Shown here piece after piece: positions 8,807-17,494 of a stretch of DNA of 64,000 bases (positions are counted from its first letter, which is position 1; every line of letters starts with the position of its first letter). Where the stretch lies: assembly GCA_903904755.1 (NCBI GenBank), contig CAIVDV010000047.1, positions 56,979 through 120,978 of the forward strand, read 5' to 3'. Source of the stretch: an uncultured Acidobacteriaceae bacterium. GTDB taxonomy: Bacteria; Acidobacteriota; Terriglobia; Terriglobales; Acidobacteriaceae. Position numbers and translations under genes: made by a program. A model generated the notes under the pieces. The model did no database searches. It was not told the origin of the DNA and was given only the letters and a program-made list of their open reading frames with translations.

Positions 8807-9700
8807 GTGTCAGTCCTTTTGAAGAGCAATCTGGGCGCCATTCCCCTCCTGGGACGTGGCAAGGTTCGCGACCTGTACTCAGTCGGCAACGACCTGCTGC
8901 TGGTTGCGTCAGACCGCATCTCCGCCTTTGACCATGTCCTCGGCTCCGGCATTCCGGGCAAGGGCAAAATCCTTACCCAGATCTCCCTCTTCTGGTTTGA
9001 CCTGCTCCAGGACATCGTCCCCAACCACCTGATTGCCACCCGCGTCGCCGACTTCCCTGCCGAGCTGCACCCGTATGCTGACCAGCTTGAAGGCCGGTCC
9101 ATGCTGGTCAAGCGCGCGCAGATGTTCCCGGTGGAGTGCGTCGCCCGCGGCTACCTGGCCGGCTCTGGCTGGAAGGAATATCAGCAGGCCCGCACCGTCT
9201 GCGGCATCGCCCTTCCCGAGGGGCTGCTCGATGGCTCGCAACTGCCTCAGGCAATCTTTACCCCGGCTACCAAAAGCCAGGACGGCGAGCACGACGAGAA
9301 CATCGCGTTTGACGGCGTCGTGAAGGTAATCGGAGAGGCGGATGCAGCGGAGCTTCGCCGTCTCACCCTGGCCCTCTACAACCGTGCCGCCGCGCACGCA
9401 GAGAAGTGTGGGCTCATCCTTGCCGACACCAAGTTTGAGTTTGGCCGCACCGACCAGGGCATCGTGCTGGGCGACGAAGTGCTGACCCCCGACTCCTCCC
9501 GCTTCTGGGATGCAAAGCTGTGGAAGCCCGGTGGTGCGCAGGCCAGCTTTGACAAGCAGTTTGTCCGCGACTACCTCGAGGCAATCCGCTGGAACAAGCA
9601 GGCACCCGCGCCCGCCCTGCCGGACGATGTGGTGGAACGCACCCAGGCCAAGTACCTTGAGGCCTATCGTCTGCTGACCGGCAGCGCGCTCGTGCTTTAA
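8807..9700 (+). CDS. purC: phosphoribosylaminoimidazole-succinocarboxamide synthase (SAICAR synthetase)
   Basis: The 297-residue enzyme joins CAIR and aspartate with ATP in purine biosynthesis. The N-terminus reads LGRGKVRDLYSVGNDLLLVASDRISAFDHVL, the classic ATP-binding opening, and VECVARGYLAGSGWKEY, EHDENIAF and LADTKFEFG are further family blocks. The GTG at 8807 was chosen because it begins right before the conserved LLKSNLG and has a GAGG at the right distance; the open frame upstream of it is not conserved-looking. The gene is monocistronic or leads into the first cvpA gene 12 bases downstream. Confidence 0.95.
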   Translation: MSVLLKSNLGAIPLLGRGKVRDLYSVGNDLLLVASDRISAFDHVLGSGIPGKGKILTQISLFWFDLLQDIVPNHLIATRVADFPAELHPYADQLEGRSMLVKRAQMFPVECVARGYLAGSGWKEYQQARTVCGIALPEGLLDGSQLPQAIFTPATKSQDGEHDENIAFDGVVKVIGEADAAELRRLTLALYNRAAAHAEKCGLILADTKFEFGRTDQGIVLGDEVLTPDSSRFWDAKLWKPGGAQASFDKQFVRDYLEAIRWNKQAPAPALPDDVVERTQAKYLEAYRLLTGSALVL

Positions 9701-9712
9701 GGAGCAGCCGAT

Positions 9713-10276
9713 ATGGGCGCGTTCGACATTGTGGTTCTGGTGGTGATTGCAGCCAGCGCTCTAGCCGGGCTCAAGGCGGGCCTCATCCGCAGCATTGCGT
9801 CCCTCGCCGGACTCATCGGGGGTGTACTCGTGGCCGGCTGGTACTACCCGCGCCTGGCCCCGCGCCTGCTGCCATTCACCCACAGCGAGCTGCTGGCCCA
9901 GGCGCTCAGCTTTTGCCTGCTTGCCATTCTCACCATGGTGCTGTGCGGGCTGGCGGGCTGGGGAGTGAAAATCGTCATCCACGGCGTCGGCCTTGGCTGG
10001 CTTGACCGCATCTTTGGCGCACTCTTTGGTCTCTTGCGCGGTGGGCTGCTGGTTGTCGTGGTGGTCATGGCCATCGTCGCCTTCTTTCCCAGTGAGGGCT
10101 GGATGACGGGAAGCTGGCTTGAGCGGCGTTTGATTTCCGGCGCTGAGCTTGCCACCCACCTCACCACCGAGGAGATGAAGCAGCGCGTCCACGACGGTCT
10201 GGAGCTGTTGCGCAAGCATGTGCCTGCTCTTGTGACCAGCCTCCCGACTGCACCGCAAAACCGCCCGCAGGCCTGA
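9713..10276 (+). CDS. CvpA family membrane protein (first copy)
   Basis: The 187-residue protein has four predicted membrane helices: FDIVVLVVIAASALAGLKAG, IASLAGLIGGVLVAGWYY, ALSFCLLAILTMVLCGLAG and LLRGGLLVVVVVMAIVAFF. The GLIRSIASLAGLIGGVLVA and GWLDRIFGALFGLLRGG motifs are diagnostic for CvpA. E. coli CvpA is needed for colicin V production and for resistance to bile salts; its molecular role is unclear. The start lies 12 bases after purC, an arrangement that recalls cvpA-purF in E. coli, another purine-gene neighbour. The likely regulation is co-transcription with purC. Confidence 0.88.
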   Translation: MGAFDIVVLVVIAASALAGLKAGLIRSIASLAGLIGGVLVAGWYYPRLAPRLLPFTHSELLAQALSFCLLAILTMVLCGLAGWGVKIVIHGVGLGWLDRIFGALFGLLRGGLLVVVVVMAIVAFFPSEGWMTGSWLERRLISGAELATHLTTEEMKQRVHDGLELLRKHVPALVTSLPTAPQNRPQA

Positions 10277-10317
10277 CTTCCCCTTGCGCCTCTGGGCACG
10301 CAACTCCCGGTTAGTCT

Positions 10318-10346
10318 TTGACTTGTCTCGTTCCAGCCGATATATT
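10318..10346 (+). promoter_or_regulatory. strong sigma-70-type promoter before the second cvpA gene
   Basis: TTGACT (10318-10323), a 17-base spacer, then TATATT (10341-10346). Both boxes match the consensus at five of six positions, in a high-G+C genome where chance matches are rare. Transcription should begin near 10353, leaving a leader of about 170 bases. Confidence 0.65.
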
Positions 10347-10431
10347 TGAGTTTCATTTTCGGGGATGTAAGCCCGACTTCCGCATCGTTTTGCGTCAGTC
10401 TCTTCGGGGCCAAGTAGCACCCCCTCAGTTT

Positions 10432-10489
10432 GAAAGAATCGCCCCTGGCCGCAACTTCCCAATCCTCCCGGCAGGCAGCGATTCTCTTC
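10432..10489 (+). other. hairpin in the leader of the second cvpA gene
   Basis: AGAATCGC (10435-10442) is exactly complementary to GCGATTCT (10478-10485). The arms extend through GAA/TTC with one bulged base, and there is a second partial pairing (TGGCCG with CGGCA) in the loop. It ends about 36 bases before the start codon, so it could act on translation. Confidence 0.4.
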
Positions 10490-10525
10490 AATCCCCCTTA
10501 AGCGCCGGCTGGAGGCCAAACCGCC

Positions 10526-11053
10526 TTGAACCTTCTCGATATCGGAATCGCCATTGTGTTTGTCCTCAGCGCGATTCTCGGATTTCATGCCGGCATCATC
10601 CGCACCACCTTTTCGCTTGGCGGACTGGCCATCGGCATCGCTTTTGCCAGCACCAACTACGAGCGTTTTGCCGGCGAACTCGCGCCCATGGTTCACTCCC
10701 TGGCTATGGCTGAAATGATCTGGTTCCTGCTGCTGATTGCCCTCGCCCTGGTCGCCGCATCCATGCTGGGCCACCAGGTGCAGGCCGCCGTGGATTGGAA
10801 CGGCCTGGGCGCATTTGACCGCGTCCTCGGCATCACTCTCGGAGCACTGCGGGGAGTTGCCCTCGCCGTGCTGCTGGTGATGGTCAGCGCAGCCTTCTTC
10901 CCCCACTCCGACACCTTCCTCGACAGCCGGCTCACACTGCGGCTTCTGCGCCCGACCGAGTTGTTCACCGCACTCACCTCGCAGGCCCTGAAACACCGTG
11001 TTGACGAGGGTTTAGGCGCATTGCCGGTTGGCGACACCGCGCCAAGCGAATAA
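10526..11053 (+). CDS. CvpA family membrane protein (second copy)
   Basis: The 175-residue paralogue of the preceding gene has the same four-helix plan and the same landmarks (LGFHAGIIRTTFSLGGLAIGIAF and GAFDRVLGITLGALRGVALAVLL). Sequence identity to the first copy is clearly low, so this is an old duplication. The start is a TTG ten bases after GGAGG (10511-10515). It has its own promoter and structured leader, so the two copies are probably regulated differently. No catalytic motif is visible. Its role is inferred only from the family. Confidence 0.85.
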   Translation: MNLLDIGIAIVFVLSAILGFHAGIIRTTFSLGGLAIGIAFASTNYERFAGELAPMVHSLAMAEMIWFLLLIALALVAASMLGHQVQAAVDWNGLGAFDRVLGITLGALRGVALAVLLVMVSAAFFPHSDTFLDSRLTLRLLRPTELFTALTSQALKHRVDEGLGALPVGDTAPSE

Positions 11054-11131
11054 TCCGCCTCCGATTTTTTTCGCAGGAACGGGACAGAGTGTGGGCTCTC
11101 GTGGCAATCTAATGAGACACGAGGACGTAAC

Positions 11132-11413
11132 GTGAAGCGTGAATTAGACAGTCTTGTCATCCAGATGCACTCAACCGGTATCCGCTACGAAGAGGCGGTC
11201 CGTCACTTCAAACGCCAGTACCTCCTGCAGGTTCTGTTGGCCCACCGCGGCAACCAGTGCAAGGCCGCGGAAGAACTGGGCATGCACCGCAACACCCTGA
11301 GCCGCATCATGGCTGAGCTCGACCTTGATGTGGCCGAAGTTCGTGCCGGCCTCAAGCGTCCAGTGCGCAGCGAGCGTCTATTCACTGGCGTCCTTCGCCA
11401 GCAGGTGCGCTAG
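11132..11413 (+). CDS. Fis-type helix-turn-helix protein
   Basis: The 93-residue protein starts at GTG 11132 after GAGG. Residues 27-66 form a Fis/NtrC C-terminal type HTH: FKRQYLLQVLLAHRGNQCKAAEELGMHRNTLSRIMAEL. The recognition helix MHRNTLSRIM differs from the usual RxTLYRKL but keeps the pattern. There is no receiver or AAA+ domain, so it is a stand-alone DNA-binding protein, possibly nucleoid-associated like Fis. It lies 65 bases before the HAD gene and may head the HAD-secretin transcription unit. Confidence 0.8.
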   Translation: MKRELDSLVIQMHSTGIRYEEAVRHFKRQYLLQVLLAHRGNQCKAAEELGMHRNTLSRIMAELDLDVAEVRAGLKRPVRSERLFTGVLRQQVR

Positions 11414-11478
11414 CCCAGGGTTGGCGCACACCTGGGCCGGGTGGGACGACCTCACTTTGCGCCCAGGACTCAAGAGAC

Positions 11479-12249
11479 ATGCCCGACTTCCCGATTCCGA
11501 CGCCTCCAAGAGTCCAAATTCAGCCCGGCTTTGTCTGGGATGAGCAGGATGCCTATCTCTTCGACATCGACGGCACAATTCTGCGCAGCCGCGACCGCAT
11601 CCACTTCAACTCCTTTGCCGAGTGCATCCACAACGTCATGGGTCTGGAGATTTCCCTTTCGGGCGTAAATCTGCAGGGACACACCGACACCGGCATTCTG
11701 CGCGAAGCCTTTACCCGCTCTGGCCTGCCCACTGCGGCTTGGGAGCCCCAGCTCGAAACCATCCTGGAAGCCATGCGCAACCACGTGCTGAGCCGCAGGG
11801 GTGAGCTGGACCTCCGCCGAATGCCCGGCATTGAGCCTGTACTGGCCCACCTTGCCGCCAAAGGCGCGCTGCTGGGCCTTGCCACCGGAAATCTGGAACT
11901 GATTGGCTGGCTCAAGGTTGAGGTCGCGGGTCTGCGCGAGTGGTTCCGCTTTGGCGGATTCAGCGACCGCCATGAGATTCGCTCTGAAATGGTAGGCGAT
12001 GCCGCCCGCAAGGCCCGCGAACTCCTTGGTCCGAACGGCCATCAGACCTCCCGCATCTGCGTCGTCGGCGATACGCCGCGCGATATCCAGGCCGCCCGAG
12101 CCAACAATCTGCCCGTTATCGCCGTGGCCACCGGCAACAACAGCTTCGACGAACTGGCCGCCTGCCAGCCCGAGGTTTGCACCACCACGCTGGAAGACCT
12201 GCTGGCCCACACAGGCGCCGCCGGGCAGCCCCGGGAGGCCGCGCTGTGA
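11479..12249 (+). CDS. HAD-superfamily hydrolase (phosphoglycolate-phosphatase-like)
   Basis: The 256-residue protein has the HAD motif I DIDGT at residues 29-33 (nucleophile and acid/base Asp), a helical cap after it, motif II near LLGLATGNLE, and motif III-IV as GDTPRDIQAARANN at about 197-210. This plan fits small-molecule phosphatases such as Gph or PpaX; the substrate cannot be read from sequence. The last codon overlaps the GTG of the next gene as GTGA, so the two proteins are made together. A lone phosphatase coupled to a secretin is unexpected. Confidence 0.85.
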   Translation: MPDFPIPTPPRVQIQPGFVWDEQDAYLFDIDGTILRSRDRIHFNSFAECIHNVMGLEISLSGVNLQGHTDTGILREAFTRSGLPTAAWEPQLETILEAMRNHVLSRRGELDLRRMPGIEPVLAHLAAKGALLGLATGNLELIGWLKVEVAGLREWFRFGGFSDRHEIRSEMVGDAARKARELLGPNGHQTSRICVVGDTPRDIQAARANNLPVIAVATGNNSFDELAACQPEVCTTTLEDLLAHTGAAGQPREAAL

Positions 12250-14099
12250 TTGCCCTGGTGCTGCTTGCCGCGCTTCAGACACCGCCCGCCGCCTCCACCC
12301 CGGCTGTGCCGGAGATATCCCAGGGCGAGCCAGTGCAGAAGTCTGCGCTGCACAACCAGCGCGAGGCCGCCACGCTCTACCTGAAAGGCGCCAAGCTGCT
12401 GGCCGCTGAGCAAACCGAGCCTGCCTGGAAGCTGCTGAAGCAGGCCGCCGACCTGGAGCCAACCAACGCCACTTACACCCGCGCTGCCGAGTTGGCCAAG
12501 CAGAGCCTGATTTCGCAGTGGGTGGTGGCGGCCGTGAAGCTGGCCGGCCACGGCGACCGCGATGCTTCCATGGCACTGCTGAACAAGGCGCACACCCTCG
12601 ACCCGGAAAACCCCATCGTCAACCAGCACCTCTCCCAGGCTGAGGCTCCCTTGGCCGCTGCCGCCACCGGTGCCCCGGTCGGTACCCAGGCCAGCTCGCT
12701 CGCCGAGCCGCAGCCCATTCCCGGCGCGGTGGTGCCGCTGCGGCACGGCAACCTGCCCCAGAGCTTCCATTTGCGCAGCAATCAGCCCCAGGTCATCCAG
12801 CAGGTCTTCAAAGCCTATGGCATTGTGGCTACGGTGGATGACAGCGTGCTCAACCGGCCCATCCGGCTGGATGCCGACGACGCCAACTTTGAGCAGGCCA
12901 TGCACCTGCTGTCCCTGGCCACGCACACGTTTTTCGTCCCCCTGGACCCCCTCCACGTCCTGGTGGCCATCGACAACCGCGAAAAACGCACCCAACTGGA
13001 AGATATGGCGATGGAGACTCTCAGCCTGCCCGGGCTCACCAGCACAGAGCTGACCGACGTGGGCAACCTGGCCAAGAATGTCTTTGACGCGCAGCAGTCT
13101 GCCGTGGAGCCAACTGCCGGCACGCTCACCATCCGCGCTCCGTCGAATACCATCGATGCCTTCAACCGCACCGTTTCCCAGCTCATCGCGGGCCACGCCC
13201 AGGTGGACCTGAACGTCAAGGTCATCGAGATTGCCCACACCAGCGCGCGGGAGACCGGCACTGCGACCTTCCAGCAGACCGGCGCCTACAACGCCCTCTC
13301 TGAGGTCAACAGCATCATCCAGCAGAACCAGTCGGCCGTACAGCAGATCATCAGCAGCGGCCTTGTCCCCGACGCGGACACACTCACCCACAAGATTGAG
13401 ATTGTGCTCATTCTGCTCGCTGCCGGGCAGCTCTCCGGCCCGCCGTTCAACCAGGGGCTCATCGGCTTCGGCAATGGCATCACCGGCAGCATCCTTGCAG
13501 TTAGCCCGGCCACGCTGAACATGACCCTGAATTCCAGCGATACCCGCGCCCTCGACGACGTGAATCTCCGCCTGGCTGACCAGGAGACAGGCACCTTCCG
13601 CACCGGCGAGCGTTACCCCATCGAGACCTCGCAGTTCTCTGCCCTGGCGCTATCCACCGCCGCAACCGCCGGCTACGGCAACCAGACCATCCCCCAGGTG
13701 CAGTATGAGGATCTGGGCCTGACCCTGAAGGCCACGCCGAAGATCATGCGCTCCAACGACATTGCGCTCACCCTTGAACTCAAGATTGAGGCCCTCGGCG
13801 GCTCCAGCCTGAACAGCATTCCAGTGCTGAACAACCGCTCGCTGGCCGCAGTGATGACCCTGCGCGAGGGCGAAACCGCCATGGTGGTCAGCGACCTCAA
13901 CCGGCAGGAATCGCGCGCCCTCTCCGGCAACCCGGGCATCGGCGATATTCCCGGGATGCAGGATGTTTCCGACGTAAAGAAGGATGTGAATGTGGCGCGG
14001 CTGCTGATTCTGGTGACCCCGAATGTCGTTCGCGAGCCCAGCCCGCCCGGCAAAGGTCCCATCCTGCTCATCGACAAGGGCTCCAGCCCGGTTCACTAG
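12246..14099 (+). CDS. secretin-like protein (type II/III secretion or type IV pilus secretin family)
   Basis: The 617-residue protein starts at the GTG overlapping the HAD stop. A short hydrophobic signal (IALVLLAALQTPPAAS) is followed by an alpha-helical TPR-like region (AATLYLKGAKLLAAEQTEPAWKLL and neighbours, about 35-130). Secretin N-type domains come next (QVIQQVFKAYGIVATVDDSV, IDAFNRTVSQLIAG). The C-terminal beta-domain closes with LREGETAMVVSDLNR, GIGDIPGM and ARLLILVTPNVVR, which is diagnostic of secretins. Secretins form large outer-membrane gates. No other secretion or pilus genes lie nearby, so the machine it belongs to is unknown. It is probably periplasmic or outer-membrane located. 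Confidence 0.85.
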   Translation: MIALVLLAALQTPPAASTPAVPEISQGEPVQKSALHNQREAATLYLKGAKLLAAEQTEPAWKLLKQAADLEPTNATYTRAAELAKQSLISQWVVAAVKLAGHGDRDASMALLNKAHTLDPENPIVNQHLSQAEAPLAAAATGAPVGTQASSLAEPQPIPGAVVPLRHGNLPQSFHLRSNQPQVIQQVFKAYGIVATVDDSVLNRPIRLDADDANFEQAMHLLSLATHTFFVPLDPLHVLVAIDNREKRTQLEDMAMETLSLPGLTSTELTDVGNLAKNVFDAQQSAVEPTAGTLTIRAPSNTIDAFNRTVSQLIAGHAQVDLNVKVIEIAHTSARETGTATFQQTGAYNALSEVNSIIQQNQSAVQQIISSGLVPDADTLTHKIEIVLILLAAGQLSGPPFNQGLIGFGNGITGSILAVSPATLNMTLNSSDTRALDDVNLRLADQETGTFRTGERYPIETSQFSALALSTAATAGYGNQTIPQVQYEDLGLTLKATPKIMRSNDIALTLELKIEALGGSSLNSIPVLNNRSLAAVMTLREGETAMVVSDLNRQESRALSGNPGIGDIPGMQDVSDVKKDVNVARLLILVTPNVVREPSPPGKGPILLIDKGSSPVH

Positions 14100-14187
14100 G
14101 CCTCTGGCAGAACCGCTGATCTTCTACACTGGAAGCCCCACTGGACATGTTGCACGGTTCCAGATATCGTGGGCAGCGATTGGAGTC

Positions 14188-14688
14188 ATGCCCATGCGTT
14201 CGCTTGTCTGGTGCGCCGTGCTTTCCCTCGTCTGCCTCTCCCCTGCCCCCGCAGACCCCCAGCCGGCCCAAAAGGCCCCGCCGCCCACCATGGTGGAGCT
14301 CCCCGGATTTCCTGTCGAAATCGCCCTTTCACCAAAGGCGCGGCAAAAGCTGGTCAGCGCCAGGGAGACGGTAATTGTGGCTGTCTACCTTTACGCGAAC
14401 CCCAAAAAGAGCGTCCCGGCAAAGTTCGTCGACGAAATGGGCCAGGTCAACCTCGGAGAAGCCAGAACCGAAGTCGCCCCAGGCGAAAACGCTACACTGC
14501 TACCCTTCCATGTGAAGAAACTCGCGCTGGACCGCGTGGATGACGATGGCGTCCAGGTCAATCTCAACGTATTTTCCGGGCGCAAATCTTCACCGGACAA
14601 CCTCGTCGACTGCGGAATATGGGAAGGCCCGCTGAAAGACGCCGCCACGGCGAAGATTCATATCGCCTGCAAACTCATCGGCGAGTAA
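14188..14688 (+). CDS. hypothetical exported protein
   Basis: This product has 166 residues from ATG 14188, or two fewer from ATG 14194. The signal peptide is clear: LVWCAVLSLVCLSPAPA. The rest is a small beta-rich domain (VELPGFPVEIALSPKARQKL, ETVIVAVYLYANPK, VQVNLNVFSGRKSSPDNLVDCGIWEG). Two Cys residues in the mature part could form a disulfide. I do not recognise the family. It follows the secretin by 88 bases on the same strand and may belong to the same unit. Confidence 0.65.
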   Translation: MPMRSLVWCAVLSLVCLSPAPADPQPAQKAPPPTMVELPGFPVEIALSPKARQKLVSARETVIVAVYLYANPKKSVPAKFVDEMGQVNLGEARTEVAPGENATLLPFHVKKLALDRVDDDGVQVNLNVFSGRKSSPDNLVDCGIWEGPLKDAATAKIHIACKLIGE

Positions 14689-14709
14689 ACTCCCTGCAGC
14701 AATGGGAAA

Positions 14710-14727
14710 GGCCGCCAGCAGGCGGCC
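14710..14727. terminator. hairpin between convergent genes
   Basis: GGCCGCC (14710-14716) pairs with GGCGGCC (14721-14727) around AGCA. It sits between two converging stop codons. Neither side has a strong T run, so it is at best a weak two-way terminator. Confidence 0.45.
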
Positions 14728-14748
14728 ATTCCGTTCACCAGCTCCGAG

Positions 14749-15726
14749 CTACTTGGCCGGGGCGTCGTGCGCCACGTGGTAGGCAATCATCTGCTTCAGC
14801 GTGTCGTACTGGATGCCGCCAAGCGGAATCAGCCGGCCGTTGATCGCCAGCGACGGAGTCTGGTTCACGCCCAGGTCCTCAGCCAGCTTGATTCCTGCGT
14901 CCACGGTTGCCTTGGTTTCCGGCGTCTTCGAGCAGGCTTCCACCTTCTCGGGGTCCTGACCAGCCTTGGTCGCGGCGCTCGAAAGGGTCAGCGTCGCGCC
15001 CTCGTCAGTGGCCAATCCGGCCTGTCCCTCATACACCGCATCGGCGTACTGGAAGAAGGCGGCATTGCCGCCCAGCTTCGCCACGCAGGCGCCATAGGCA
15101 GCCGCGCGGAAGGCCTGGGCATGGATCTTCACCAGCGGGAAGCTCTGGTAGACGATATGCGCGTTCGGGAAGTCGGCGGCAATCTTGGCCACGGTGGCCT
15201 GCGCGTCCTTGCAGTGCGGGCACTGGAAGTCAGCAAACTCAACCAGTTCCAGGTCCTTGGAGGCAGCACCTTCCGAGGGTCCGTTGGCGCGCGCAGCCAG
15301 GGTGGCGCGATTCTCCGCATAGGGATGATCGCCGAAAGGCAGGATTTCGCCGCCCGTGATGATGTGCTTCAGGTCAGGCGTCACAAAGAACTGCAGCACG
15401 CTGATCTGCTTGGCGCCCTTTTCGCCAACCAGAATCACGACATTCTCGACCCCTGCAACCTGGGTCTTCAGGATGCGCTGCACCTGGAAAACGCGGTTCG
15501 GGTCGTAGCCCCAGGAGGCCTGCAGGAAGTTGTAAACCTGGTCCTTGGTGGGGGCATCGGCGGTAAAGTCCGTGGCTTCCGGCTTCGGAAAGGCGGGACC
15601 AGCGGCAACATCAGCTCCCTGTGCGGGGGCGGGGGGAACATCTTGCTGGGCAACCAGCGGAAGCGTAAACAGGGCAGCAGCCGCCAATGCGACAACGCTG
15701 GCCAAACGAAGCGAAGAACGATTCAA
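14749..15726 (-). CDS. exported DsbA-family thiol-disulfide oxidoreductase
   Basis: The 325-residue protein carries a signal peptide (LASVVALAAAALFTLPLVAQQ). An N-terminal region (residues 45-140) resembles a small alpha/beta accessory domain (QVYNFLQASWGYDPNRVFQVQRIL, ISVLQFFVTPDLKHII). The thioredoxin fold follows, with active site C169-P-H-C172 and the cis-Pro loop VNQTPSLAING, which fixes it in the DsbA/DsbG-like group. It should form or shuffle disulfides in exported proteins. It lies downstream of nadE on the same strand, separated by a hairpin. The extra N-terminal domain is unlike simple DsbA and may mediate dimer or substrate contacts. Confidence 0.88.
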   Translation of the reverse strand: MNRSSLRLASVVALAAAALFTLPLVAQQDVPPAPAQGADVAAGPAFPKPEATDFTADAPTKDQVYNFLQASWGYDPNRVFQVQRILKTQVAGVENVVILVGEKGAKQISVLQFFVTPDLKHIITGGEILPFGDHPYAENRATLAARANGPSEGAASKDLELVEFADFQCPHCKDAQATVAKIAADFPNAHIVYQSFPLVKIHAQAFRAAAYGACVAKLGGNAAFFQYADAVYEGQAGLATDEGATLTLSSAATKAGQDPEKVEACSKTPETKATVDAGIKLAEDLGVNQTPSLAINGRLIPLGGIQYDTLKQMIAYHVAHDAPAK

Positions 15727-15756
15727 GCGAGTTTCTCCTTAGTTGTACAGGCGTAA

Positions 15757-15788
15757 AGTGTGCGCAGACTGGGCCCGCACCGCACACT
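15757..15788 (-). other. inverted repeat between nadE and the DsbA-like gene
   Basis: AGTGTGCG (15757-15764) pairs perfectly with CGCACACT (15781-15788) around 16 bases. The stem extends through GCGTA/TACGC with a two-base bulge. It lies after the nadE stop and 30 bases before the dsbA start on the minus strand. No T run follows, so an attenuator or processing site is as likely as a terminator. Confidence 0.4.
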
Positions 15789-15801
15789 ACGCCCTTCTGG
15801 T

Positions 15802-17457
15802 TTATACCTGAACGCGGGCCGCTATGGGAAACCGGCGGCCCATGCCGAAGCTCTTTGGGGTAACTTTCAAAACCGGCGCAGCCTGCTGCCGCTTATACTC
15901 GGTGCGCTCCACCAGCCGCACAATGTGTTCGACGATTGCCGCGGGAAATCCGTACTCGGCCACAATCTGCGCCGGCGTCTCGTAGCGCTCCACATAGGCC
16001 TCAAGAATCGGGTCCAGCACATCATACGGCGGCAAGGAATCCGTGTCCTTCTGGTCGGGCCGCAACTCCGCCGAGGGCGCCTTGGTCAGGATCGCCTCCG
16101 GAATGACCTCCCCGTTGCGGTTCACCCACCGGCTCAGCGCATAGACCCGCGTCTTCACCAGGTCGCCAATCACAGCCAGCGCGCCCACCATGTCGCCATA
16201 CAGCGTGCAGTAGCCCACCGCCATCTCGCTCTTGTTCCCGGTCGTCAGCACCAGCGACGAAAACTTGTTCGAGAGCGCCATCAGCAGCACCCCGCGGATG
16301 CGCGACTGCAGGTTTTCTTCGGTCAGGTCAGCCTTGAGCCCGGCAAACAGCGGCGCAAGCGTCTCGCTGAACTCATGGAACATCGGCTCAATCGCCAGAA
16401 TCGCGAAGCGGATGCCAAGGTTCTCGGCCAGGATGCGGCTGTCCTCCACCGATCCGGTTGAGGAGTAGCGGCTGGGCATTCCGATGCCCATCACATTCTC
16501 AGCTCCCAAGGCATCCACAGCAATCGCCGCCACCAGCGCCGAGTCAATCCCGCCCGAAAGCCCAATCAGCGCCCGTTTGAAGCCGGTCTTGTGCACATAG
16601 TCGCGCGTACCCAGCACCAGCGCCTGATAGGCCGCCTCCGTCTCAGCGTCCTCAGCCTCCTGGGGAACTGCGGGCCTTGCTCCCGGCATCTCCGCGTCCA
16701 CCAGCACAAGGTCTTCCGCAAAGCTGGCGGCCTGCGCCAGCAGCTTGCCGTCAGCGCTGATGGCCAGCGACGAGCCGTCAAAAACCAGGCTGTCGTTCCC
16801 GCCCACCTGGTTGACGAAGATGACGGGAATCTGGTGACGTTCCGCCACTGCGGCCAGCATCCGCTCCCGCACCGGCAGCTTGCCATGCCAGAAGGGGGAA
16901 GCCGAGATGTTCAGCAGTATCTCAGGACTCTGACGCAGAATCGCTTCCACCGGATCTACCGGATAAAGCTGCTGCGGCCAGAAGTTCTTGTCGTTCCAGG
17001 CATCTTCGCAGATGGTGATGGCCAGCCGGCGTCCGTCCAACTCAACAACCTTCTGGCTGGTAGCCGGCTCAAAGTACCTCTGCTCGTCAAAAACATCGTA
17101 AAAAGGCAGCAGCATCTTGTGCTGCTCCAGCAGAACCTGCCCCTTGTCAATCAGCACAGCCGCATTCACGGCACGCTTGCTGCTGCCAGCCGGGGCCGGT
17201 AACGCCACACCCACCAGCACAGCGGTGGTCAGCTTCACCGTTGCTGCGGTCAACTCCTCAATGGCAGTCACAGAGCGCGCCAGGAAGCTGGGCTTGTCCA
17301 GCAGGTCTGCTGGCGGATACCCGCAGACGCACAGCTCCGGAAACACGGTCAGCCGCGCACCCGACGCTGAAGCTCGCCGGCTCGCGTCCAGAATCTTCTC
17401 AAGATTTCCGGTGAAATCCCCAACCGTGGGGTTGATCTGTGCCAGTGCGATCTTCAC
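15802..17457 (-). CDS. nadE: glutamine-dependent NAD+ synthetase
   Basis: The 551-residue two-domain enzyme makes NAD+ from deamido-NAD+, ATP and glutamine. The N-terminal carbon-nitrogen hydrolase (glutaminase) domain has VFPELCVCGYPPADLL with its catalytic Glu, and the Lys/Cys parts of the triad further on (LLEQHKMLLPFYDVFDE, ITICEDAW). The C-terminal ATP-pyrophosphatase domain has GLSGGIDSALVAAIA near residue 300 and TTGNKSEMAVGYCTLYGD. The GTG at 17457 was chosen because KIALAQINPTVGDF is the conserved start; the upstream extension overlaps the neighbouring gene. It is probably co-transcribed with the sugar transferase 37 bases upstream. Confidence 0.95.
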   Translation of the reverse strand: MKIALAQINPTVGDFTGNLEKILDASRRASASGARLTVFPELCVCGYPPADLLDKPSFLARSVTAIEELTAATVKLTTAVLVGVALPAPAGSSKRAVNAAVLIDKGQVLLEQHKMLLPFYDVFDEQRYFEPATSQKVVELDGRRLAITICEDAWNDKNFWPQQLYPVDPVEAILRQSPEILLNISASPFWHGKLPVRERMLAAVAERHQIPVIFVNQVGGNDSLVFDGSSLAISADGKLLAQAASFAEDLVLVDAEMPGARPAVPQEAEDAETEAAYQALVLGTRDYVHKTGFKRALIGLSGGIDSALVAAIAVDALGAENVMGIGMPSRYSSTGSVEDSRILAENLGIRFAILAIEPMFHEFSETLAPLFAGLKADLTEENLQSRIRGVLLMALSNKFSSLVLTTGNKSEMAVGYCTLYGDMVGALAVIGDLVKTRVYALSRWVNRNGEVIPEAILTKAPSAELRPDQKDTDSLPPYDVLDPILEAYVERYETPAQIVAEYGFPAAIVEHIVRLVERTEYKRQQAAPVLKVTPKSFGMGRRFPIAARVQV

Positions 17458-17494
17458 TCTTCCAGTGTAAAGCAGAGGCTGCGGCGGGCCCGTT

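Noticed and set aside
8451..8822. Possible 123-codon gene before purC
   Set aside because: It lies over a hairpin, has no ribosome-binding site, no recognisable motif and overlaps the purC start.
12042..13391. Open frame of 449 codons on the minus strand opposite the HAD and secretin genes
   Set aside because: It is antisense to two recognisable proteins and shows no domain.
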